Below, in pieces: positions 33,857 through 41,030 of a DNA stretch of 64,000 nt (its first letter is position 1; each line of letters starts with the position of its first letter). The stretch is taken from positions 75,667 through 139,666 of the forward strand of contig DASSHG010000003.1 in NCBI GenBank assembly GCA_035692985.1, in the 5' to 3' direction. Made by a program: the position numbers and the translations under genes. The notes under the pieces are model-generated. The model was not told where the DNA came from. It searched no databases and saw nothing but the letters and a program-made list of their open reading frames with translations. Origin of the DNA: JARIHC01 sp035692985 (GTDB lineage: Bacteria > Patescibacteriota > Saccharimonadia > Saccharimonadales > UBA4665).

Positions 33857-35755
33857 TTATTCCCACTCAGTAGTACCAGGCGGCTTAGAGGTTAAGTCGT
33901 AAACGACCCGCGTGATCCCTTTGACAGAGAGCACCCGTTCAACCATTTCAATAAGCGCCGTCTCCGGTATATCTTCACCAGGCACGGCCGGTACGCCGGT
34001 CATGAAGTCGTTAGTCATGAAAGTCCGGATGCCTATTGAGCGCTTGCCGGGCTCGCCAAAATTGACGGGGAAAGATATGACTGGTACCTGGCTCAAGCTT
34101 TCATGCAACCCATAACCGCGGAGCACTTCGTTGACGTGCCAGTCGGCTTGGCACAATTGTCCGATTGTTTCATTCGTCGGTAATGTTGGAGTGATGCTAT
34201 CGACTGGTAGGTCCAGCTTATCGCCAAAAATGTACACCACCCGATTTATGTCGTGCAGTTGTTTTGGAATAGCGCGTGCCTTTTCTAGTAGCCTCGGCCA
34301 GTCGGCTTGGCCGCTTAATCCCGCCAGGTAGCTGTAAGAACGTCCATCGCCTTGCACGCCAACCGTCCGGACCGGCAACAAGTGGGCGCTAATGTCATCG
34401 TCTTCGAATTGGCGCAGAGCCTCGGTTAGCGGTTGAAACTGCTCTGTAATGTATGGCTCGCGGGCGCACAGCAATCGGATGGCTAAACCTGGTCCCGGAA
34501 ATGGCTGGCGCCATACCAGCTCGTCCGGTAGCCCTAGCTCCTCGCCGAGTTTACGAACCTCGTCTTTATGGAGTTCACGCAGCGGTTCAATGACCCGCCC
34601 GGCGGCCCGCAATTCGCGCACCAACTGCGTATCGTTGTGATGGGTTTTGATGACAGCCGCCTTGGAGCTGGCCAATTGTGAGGCGCTTTCTATAAGGTCG
34701 GGCCGCAGTGTACCCTGGGCAAGCACGGTGTCAGCCGGGTTGAGCTCCAGCTCGGCCACGACTTGGTCCATAACTTTCATAAATGTATCGCCGATAATGC
34801 GCCGTTTTATTTCGGGGTCGGTTGTGTCGTGTAGCGGCGGGGTTGCCTGTCCATCGATATCGGTAGTGGCGTTATAAAACTGTTCACTAGCATTTACAAC
34901 CTGCATATCGACACTGGCGGCCTGCAGCGTTTCCCGGACAGCGTCGCTTTCACGCAAGCGCATAAAACCAGTATCGACGTGCACGACATGTATCTGTTCT
35001 GCTGGCAGTGCTTCAGCAACCAGCGTTGCGCAGACAGTTGAATCAACCCCGCCGCTAGCAAATGTTAGGACCTGCCGGTCACCGACTGTCTCCTGGATAT
35101 AACGGATAGCTTCCTCGCGGCGGCTGCCTAAATCATAATCTGCTTCCAGCTCAGCAATGCTGAACAGGAAGTTAGATATCATATCAACACCATGGTCGGT
35201 CAAGTCGACTTCGGGATGGAATTGTACGCCGTAAACCTGCCGGCGATCGTCAGCAATTGCCGCCAGAATACCGTCGGAACTGGCAACTGGCTGGAAACCC
35301 GGCGCTACTTCATCGATACTATCACCGTGACTCATTAGAACATTTTGCGAAGTCTCCAGGCCGCTGAATAACGGATTGCCCGGCTCCACGTTGATAGCAA
35401 AATGGCCGTCTTCACGAATGTTTCTGGGGCCGATTGTGCCGCCGAAAGCCTGGTTGATCAATTGCATCCCATAGCAAATGCCCAGTATAGGCCGGCCGCT
35501 CTCCCATATCCGGCTATCGGGTTTTGGCGCCGCCTCGGTATAAACGCTCTCTGGCCCGCCGGAAATGATAAATGCGCCATATCCTTCCAAGTCCTCGTAA
35601 GGTGTATCCAACGGCAACAAATCCGAATATACCATTAGATTCCGGATTCGCCGGTCAATAACTTTACCGTACTGCGCGCCAGCATCTAGGATAGCTACCC
35701 GGTTAGCGGACCGGGAATCCACCTCGGCAGACGGTAATGACTCCCTGTTCATCAT
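33857..35755 (-). CDS. guaA: GMP synthetase, eukaryote-type (glutamine-hydrolysing)
   Basis: GuaA converts XMP to GMP with glutamine and ATP. Parts in order: class I amidotransferase (ILDAGAQYGKVIDRRIR, Cys in GICYGMQL, His-Pro-Glu in FHPEVD), ATP-pyrophosphatase P-loop (FASGGVDST), and a C-terminal dimerisation region. At 632 residues it exceeds the usual 510-525. The extra 100 or so lie in the C-terminal region, with eukaryotic-type sequences (PGLAIRLLCAREPYI, VGVQGDGRSYSY, NRVVYIFG, IRTFMTNDFMTG, SKPPGTTEWE). The start is set at 35755 by TATACT (35767-35762) exactly 6 nt upstream. guaB is divergent. Confidence 0.95.
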   Translation of the reverse strand: MMNRESLPSAEVDSRSANRVAILDAGAQYGKVIDRRIRNLMVYSDLLPLDTPYEDLEGYGAFIISGGPESVYTEAAPKPDSRIWESGRPILGICYGMQLINQAFGGTIGPRNIREDGHFAINVEPGNPLFSGLETSQNVLMSHGDSIDEVAPGFQPVASSDGILAAIADDRRQVYGVQFHPEVDLTDHGVDMISNFLFSIAELEADYDLGSRREEAIRYIQETVGDRQVLTFASGGVDSTVCATLVAEALPAEQIHVVHVDTGFMRLRESDAVRETLQAASVDMQVVNASEQFYNATTDIDGQATPPLHDTTDPEIKRRIIGDTFMKVMDQVVAELELNPADTVLAQGTLRPDLIESASQLASSKAAVIKTHHNDTQLVRELRAAGRVIEPLRELHKDEVRKLGEELGLPDELVWRQPFPGPGLAIRLLCAREPYITEQFQPLTEALRQFEDDDISAHLLPVRTVGVQGDGRSYSYLAGLSGQADWPRLLEKARAIPKQLHDINRVVYIFGDKLDLPVDSITPTLPTNETIGQLCQADWHVNEVLRGYGLHESLSQVPVISFPVNFGEPGKRSIGIRTFMTNDFMTGVPAVPGEDIPETALIEMVERVLSVKGITRVVYDLTSKPPGTTEWE

Positions 35756-35862
35756 ACAGCCAGTATACAAGACGCGAAACGCGCAGGTTGTTGTTATAAG
35801 AACATTTAGTGGCGTATTCCGCCGGCTGGTGGTAGAATTGTTAAAACGTATCGGAGGGTTGC

Positions 35863-37380
35863 GTGGCTGGAAACAAAGAAGCGTTATTTAACTTTTTGGA
35901 TGAACAGTTCCTAGCGACCACTTTCGACGAGCTGACCATCCGCGACGAGCGGCCTAGCGATCTGGATTGGCGTGATATTAACCTATCGAGCCGCTTTTCC
36001 AGACGCATCGCTGCCCGAGTGCCGATTTTGACCTCGCCGATGACTACCATAAGCGAGTCGGAAATGGGTATCGCGGCCGCCAAAGAAGGCGGCGGCGGCG
36101 TGATCCACCACGGCAATGCCCCCGATGAGCAAAAACGCCAGGTCCGCCGTGTCAAACTCCATTTAAACGGCATTGTCGAAGAGCCGATTACTGTCAACGC
36201 CGACGAAACGGTGGAGGCCAGCATGCAGCGCATTGAAAACGACGGCTTTGATTTCCGGACTCTGCCGGTGGTTGATGAAAATGACCGTTTCGTCGGCCTC
36301 ATGACAAATACCCATTTCGAACTTTTCCACGACGGCGACAAAACCACGCCGGTGCACGAGGCCATGACGCCGGCCAAGGAAATCTTCACGTCTTCTATCG
36401 GAACAGATGTCAATCAGGCTTACGAATTGCTCCGCGAGCGCAAGATCAAAGTTTTGCCGCTGCTCGATGAAGAGTGCCGGGTGGGTGGCTTGTACGTACT
36501 GCCGGACGTGCTGCGAGTGGTGCGCGGCAACCCCGAAAATTACAATCTGGATGAAAACGGCCGCCTGCGGACCTTCATGTCGGTTTCAACTTACGACGGT
36601 GACGCTTTGGAGCGTCTCCAGGAGAGTGGCAAATATCTGGACATGGTGGTTGTTGATACGTCGCATGGCGAGAGCAAATATTCGTTCGGCACGCTCAAAG
36701 AATTGCGGCAGGCCAGAAAAACCGTCAAGGATTTGCGTGAGAATTTTGCTGATATAGATATCATGGTCGGCAATGTGTCCGATGCTTTTGCGGCTGCTGA
36801 ACTGGCTAAGGAAGGCCCCGACGCCATCAGGATTGGTCGAGGCCCCAGCGGTATTTGCATTTCGCGCGAAAAGCTGGGCGGCGGCACGCCGCAAGCGACC
36901 GCTATCTACAAATGCCGGCAGGCGGTTGAGGCGATTGATCCGGACATCCAGATTTGTGCCGACGGCGGCATCCGCGGACCGAGCGATTTTGTAAAAGCCC
37001 TGGCTTTGGGCGCCTCATCAGTCATGGTCGGCGGATACGTGGCGGCTACAGACGAAGCGGCGGCGCCGGTGATGACGCGGGCTGACGGCACTCAATACAA
37101 AGAATATAATGGCATGGGCTCGGCCAAAGAGCAGCGCCGCAGCATGGCGGCCCGCAATCGTTATGGCAGCAACGACCTCGACGAAGAGCTGTTTGTGGAG
37201 GGCGTTGAAAAAGAAATCCCGCTGCAGGGTCCGGTGAGCCGCAAGTTCCACGAGCTGGTTCGCGGCGCCAAAATCGAAATGTGCACCGGCGCCTTTCCTA
37301 CCATTTCAGTGCTCCAAAATGAAGTTAGTTTTGAACGCGTGACCTCTGCCGGCACCCAGGAAGGCCACGCCAGCGTCTAA
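35863..37380 (+). CDS. guaB: IMP dehydrogenase (divergent active-site loop)
   Basis: GuaB oxidises IMP to XMP, the substrate of the neighbouring divergent guaA. The 505-residue protein has the TIM-barrel halves flanking two CBS domains (about 100-220). The catalytic Cys loop reads GRGPSGICISREKLGGG, differing from the common bacterial GPGSICTTR but keeping the Cys. GADGGIR-like CADGGIRGPSDF and YNGMGS are present; the mobile flap region has AARNRYG. It starts with GTG after a good GGAGGG site; the -10 is TG-G-TAGAAT about 20 nt further up, so this gene has a true leader. Confidence 0.93.
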   Translation: MAGNKEALFNFLDEQFLATTFDELTIRDERPSDLDWRDINLSSRFSRRIAARVPILTSPMTTISESEMGIAAAKEGGGGVIHHGNAPDEQKRQVRRVKLHLNGIVEEPITVNADETVEASMQRIENDGFDFRTLPVVDENDRFVGLMTNTHFELFHDGDKTTPVHEAMTPAKEIFTSSIGTDVNQAYELLRERKIKVLPLLDEECRVGGLYVLPDVLRVVRGNPENYNLDENGRLRTFMSVSTYDGDALERLQESGKYLDMVVVDTSHGESKYSFGTLKELRQARKTVKDLRENFADIDIMVGNVSDAFAAAELAKEGPDAIRIGRGPSGICISREKLGGGTPQATAIYKCRQAVEAIDPDIQICADGGIRGPSDFVKALALGASSVMVGGYVAATDEAAAPVMTRADGTQYKEYNGMGSAKEQRRSMAARNRYGSNDLDEELFVEGVEKEIPLQGPVSRKFHELVRGAKIEMCTGAFPTISVLQNEVSFERVTSAGTQEGHASV

Positions 37381-37402
37381 ATCTGAGTAAATCCCTGATT
37401 GA

Positions 37403-38002
37403 TCATTTGGCTTGCTCGAACCGCTCGGCCACATCCGCCCAATTGACGACATTCCACCAGGCTTTGATGTAGTCCGGGCGTTTGTTTTTGTAATCCAGAT
37501 AATAGGCGTGCTCCCAGACGTCCAGGCCGAGGATCGGCTCCGGGCCGCCGGCGTTGAGCGGGCTGTCCTGGTTGGGGCTGGTGGTGATGGTCAGGTCCGG
37601 CATCAGCCAGACCCAGCCGCTGCCGAAGACGCCGGTCGCCTGGGCACTGAATTCATCGACGAATTTCTGGAAACCACCGTATTTTTTAGCCAGGCCATCA
37701 GCCAGCTCGCCGCCCGGTTCGCCGCCGCCGTCCGGCGACATCCATTTCCAAAACTGGGTGTGGTTGTAGTGTCCGCCGCCGTTGTTGCGGATGACGGTCC
37801 GCACTGCTTCCGGCAAAGAATCAAGATCACGCAATAATTCTTCCAAAGATTTGGATTGCAGTTCCGGAGCCTTCTCCAGCGCGCCGTTCAATTTATCGAC
37901 ATAAGTCTGATGGTGCTTGTCGTGGTGCAGTTCCATAATGTCTTTACTGATGTATTTGCCCAGCGCGTCGTAGGCGTATCCGAGATCCGGCAAGGTGTAC
38001 AT
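37403..38002 (-). CDS. Superoxide dismutase (Fe/Mn)
   Basis: The 199 residues carry the four metal ligands in the usual places: His in LHHDKHHQTYV, His in GGHYNHTQFW, Asp and His in LDVWEHAYYLDY. Second-sphere residues and a central Ala/Gly-rich segment do not allow a sure choice between Fe and Mn. No signal peptide is seen. AAGGAGGAAG precedes the ATG, with TATAAT about 25 nt upstream. It should detoxify superoxide, fitting an organism exposed to oxygen. Confidence 0.95.
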   Translation of the reverse strand: MYTLPDLGYAYDALGKYISKDIMELHHDKHHQTYVDKLNGALEKAPELQSKSLEELLRDLDSLPEAVRTVIRNNGGGHYNHTQFWKWMSPDGGGEPGGELADGLAKKYGGFQKFVDEFSAQATGVFGSGWVWLMPDLTITTSPNQDSPLNAGGPEPILGLDVWEHAYYLDYKNKRPDYIKAWWNVVNWADVAERFEQAK

Positions 38003-38049
38003 GCTTCCTCCTTATTTGGTAGATATTATAGGTTAGATGACGCGGATTG

Positions 38050-39009
38050 TCAGTGGCTAAAGCGATGCACTAATAACCTGCGATACCCCAGAGTGCCCAG
38101 GCCGACGGCGGCCAAGAAAATGCCGATTATTCCGGTAGGGCCAGTGTTGGGCAAAGTAGCCGCGGTGGTTTGGGTGGCCGGTTGGGTGGCCGGAGTTTCA
38201 GCGGCAGCTTGCGGCTGGGCGGTGGTGGGAGCGGGCGTGGACTGCGGTACGGACGTTTGCTTGGTTATCTGCGTATTATTATTGATGTTGGCGTTATTGA
38301 CGTTAACTTCTTGGTTTTGGCTTTGCGATTGGGTTTGGGTCGGAGCGGGAGCGGCCGTCGGAGCTGGAGCCGGCGGATTGGTCTGGGCTTGCGGCCTGCT
38401 GACTACCCTGGCCTGGCCGACAGCGGCGTGTTGCTGCTGGGGGGCGGGTGTGGTGGTCTGTTTGGCGCTGACCGCGTTGCCGCAGCTGGCAATAACGGCG
38501 AACTGGAAATGGCCGTTCTTCATGGCCACAAATGCCGGCAGCGAGCTTTGCTGGAACGAGACGCTGGGCTGCCGCCGGTAGAAGACGGCGCCGTTGGAAT
38601 TAACTTTTGTGCTGCCCGGAATATCCTGCCGGCCGCCGGTTACGGCGCCCGTGGCAACGGCCCGCGACTGGTCGTCCACGAACACGTTGCCGTCTTTAGT
38701 GACTCGTCCGGCTACGTTGGTGCTGGATAGGTTGGAGATGTCAGCCTGGCTGATACCAAAAGCGGCGTAAACGCCGCGCACATAGGCGCTGGAATTATAA
38801 TCGCTGATTAGCACCGCGGTGGAGTGGGCGCCGCAGCGGATGACGGCGTTATCGTCACAATCGCTCGACCCGCCGATGTTGATTGCATTGGCAGCGGGCG
38901 CCAGGACCAAGCTAAGCAATAGCATGAGCAGACCCGCAACCGTAATAAACATTGCGATAAATTCTTTGCGGTAGAGATGATAATTATAGGCAATGGCCCG
39001 TAAATACAT
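38050..39009 (-). CDS. LPXTG-anchored surface protein
   Basis: A cell-surface protein of 319 residues: signal peptide (about 15-42, ending APAANA), a folded domain (about 43-165; three Cys), a long Gln/Asn/Pro/Ala/Thr-rich stalk (170-285) and a C-terminal sorting signal with LPNTG at about 286-290, a hydrophobic helix and a basic tail (YRRLLVHRFSH). It is a probable substrate of the sortase at 13979-15319. AAGGAGGGAG precedes the ATG. Confidence 0.88.
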   Translation of the reverse strand: MYLRAIAYNYHLYRKEFIAMFITVAGLLMLLLSLVLAPAANAINIGGSSDCDDNAVIRCGAHSTAVLISDYNSSAYVRGVYAAFGISQADISNLSSTNVAGRVTKDGNVFVDDQSRAVATGAVTGGRQDIPGSTKVNSNGAVFYRRQPSVSFQQSSLPAFVAMKNGHFQFAVIASCGNAVSAKQTTTPAPQQQHAAVGQARVVSRPQAQTNPPAPAPTAAPAPTQTQSQSQNQEVNVNNANINNNTQITKQTSVPQSTPAPTTAQPQAAAETPATQPATQTTAATLPNTGPTGIIGIFLAAVGLGTLGYRRLLVHRFSH

Positions 39010-39096
39010 ATACTCCCTCCTTTTCCCGGGTATGCTGCTATTAAATCAGCTCCGACTGGCTTCCACAGCGAAATTTTTCACTCGCTAGCTCGAAGG

Positions 39097-40251
39097 CTAA
39101 AACTCAAGCCAGCTATTCTCTCGTATGGCTCCCTTGTTTTCAATGTGAATGCCGGGACGTTTAGTCACTAAGCCCATCTCTTGAGCATCGATTCCGTGTT
39201 CTTCGGCGACCGCAATGACTTTGGAGGGTTCCGGCGTCGCGACGACCATGCCGGGCCCCATGTGCCACTTGCCGTAGGCCGTTCCATCGGAAAAGCCCCT
39301 GATCCGCTGGACCTCAAGCATAATTTCGGGCGGCTCAAGCGGATTATCTATGGTCGCGCCGTAGCCGGACGGTTCAAGCATCCGGCCTAGCTTGCTTGGT
39401 TGCCCGCCACCTGTTATATGGGCAACACCATGCACTTCTGCGCGAGGCTCCTTCTCCGGATCGCGGCCACCTATCAATTCATTGATAACGCAGCAATAAA
39501 TTGTGGAGGGCTGAAGTGCTAGCTCACCCAAAGATAGCTTACCAAGCTTAGCGACGTGTTTTTCGTGCCAACGCGGACCGTATTCTGTCTCCAGACCTAT
39601 GCGCAGATCCGTATAGCCATTAGAGCGAAGACCCTTTTCTACAAAACCGACCAGGGCGTCGTCAGGCTGGATCTCGGTACCGTCAAGCGCACGAGACTTC
39701 AGAGCATCCCAAAGCACTACTCCGCCCCAGTTGTAGTTGAACCTGCTTTCTACGTCTTTGACATCGACGTAGCCGTCGACTCGGCCACCTAGTTCGGCTA
39801 ATTCGCCGTTGGTCACCACGACGCCGGCATCCTTCGCGGCTCCCATATAGCCGAGAGCTAGCTGGGCCATAGACCGATGTGTAGCTTCGTTATCGTTCAG
39901 CTGCCGGACGTCCAGGATGGTACCGATGGCCAGCGGCTCGGCGCCGCGGACCGCCGCATCGTCGCAAACCATCGCGAATAGGTCATAGGCTATGCTGCTG
40001 TGGTCGCCGACACGCTCGGCGATTTCTACCTTGGTGCCCACGCCGTCTAAGCCAATCTGAAGCCAATGGCCGGTCATATCTCCCAGATAATCACCGTCTA
40101 TCGCTCGGAAACCGGAGAAGGAATCCACTTCGGCTGAAACCAGGCCAGGCCTGTTTCTCTGGGTGACCTTAGAAGCTTTATATAACATGTCGGATAAGTG
40201 GTCACCCAGCTCAATATTCACATCTTGGATTGATGCTTGTTCACTCATCAC
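39097..40251 (-). CDS. purM: Phosphoribosylformylglycinamidine cyclo-ligase (AIR synthetase)
   Basis: PurM closes the imidazole ring, turning FGAM into AIR. The 384-residue sequence is longer than the usual 345 and divergent, but keeps the PurM-fold signatures: GLDGVGTKVEIA, MVCDDAAVRGAEPLAIGTIL, HITGGGQPSKL and WHMGPGMVVAT. It is the last gene of the purN-purL-purQ-purM operon and overlaps purQ by 4 bp (ATGA). Confidence 0.92.
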   Translation of the reverse strand: MMSEQASIQDVNIELGDHLSDMLYKASKVTQRNRPGLVSAEVDSFSGFRAIDGDYLGDMTGHWLQIGLDGVGTKVEIAERVGDHSSIAYDLFAMVCDDAAVRGAEPLAIGTILDVRQLNDNEATHRSMAQLALGYMGAAKDAGVVVTNGELAELGGRVDGYVDVKDVESRFNYNWGGVVLWDALKSRALDGTEIQPDDALVGFVEKGLRSNGYTDLRIGLETEYGPRWHEKHVAKLGKLSLGELALQPSTIYCCVINELIGGRDPEKEPRAEVHGVAHITGGGQPSKLGRMLEPSGYGATIDNPLEPPEIMLEVQRIRGFSDGTAYGKWHMGPGMVVATPEPSKVIAVAEEHGIDAQEMGLVTKRPGIHIENKGAIRENSWLEF

Positions 40252-41030
40252 AGCTCCTTGGCGTAAGCCACTATGTTTTTAAAAATGCTTTCGCTGGCAT
40301 GCCGAGCTATCTCTATTTGGCTGCGGTCTGGCGGGAATGCCGCGACGGAACGTTCAGGGTGTGGCATCATACCTAATATCAAACCGGACGGATCGGTGAT
40401 ACCGGCGATATTGTCCATCGAGCCGTTCGGGTTATACGGATAGGTGTCAGTCGGCGTGCCGCGGCCGGTCGAGTAACGAAAGACGACCTGGCGATTGGCG
40501 GCAAGCCTCGTGATATCTGGCGGCGGTCCGACCAGCTTGCCCTCCTTATGGGCAACTTGCATAGGTACAGCGGATACGTCGAAATCTTCAGGTTTGACGA
40601 AGCGTGATACGCTTGCCGGAATCGTCAAGTTGACCCAGCGGCATTCGAAACGTCCGCTGTCGTTGGTGGCCAAGGTTAACTGCTGTTGGCCAAGTTCGAC
40701 GGCTGGCAGTAAGCCAGTTCCCGTCAATACTTGGAAACCGTTGCAGATGCCGATGGCTGGTTTCTCGTCTTCAACGAACTCCTGTAGTTGATCCGATAGA
40801 TAAGAGGTCAGCTCGTTAGCCAGCACCTTCCCGGAGGCGATATCATCGCCATAAGAGAAACCACCGGCCAGCGCCAATACGCCGTAATCTTTGAGCCGCC
40901 GCTCACCGCTGCGCAATTGGTTGACGTGTACCAGTTCAGGTGAGCCGCCGGCCGCTTCAAAAGCGTACATCGTTTCTTCATCGCAATTGACGCCGTCGGT
41001 TTTCAGTACGCAGACTTCCGGAGTACTCAT
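40248..41030 (-). CDS. purQ: Formylglycinamidine ribonucleotide synthase, glutaminase subunit
   Basis: PurQ supplies ammonia from glutamine to PurL for FGAM synthesis. The 260 residues are a class I glutamine amidotransferase with GGFSYGDDIASGKVLANE, nucleophile Cys in AIGICNGFQVLTGTGLLP and His in MMPHPERSV. Start and stop overlap purL and purM by 4 bp each, typical of a tightly coupled complex. Confidence 0.94.
   Translation of the reverse strand: MSTPEVCVLKTDGVNCDEETMYAFEAAGGSPELVHVNQLRSGERRLKDYGVLALAGGFSYGDDIASGKVLANELTSYLSDQLQEFVEDEKPAIGICNGFQVLTGTGLLPAVELGQQQLTLATNDSGRFECRWVNLTIPASVSRFVKPEDFDVSAVPMQVAHKEGKLVGPPPDITRLAANRQVVFRYSTGRGTPTDTYPYNPNGSMDNIAGITDPSGLILGMMPHPERSVAAFPPDRSQIEIARHASESIFKNIVAYAKEL

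Noticed and set aside
37412..37837. Plus-strand frame opposite superoxide dismutase
   Set aside because: Superoxide dismutase motifs with all metal ligands are on the minus strand.
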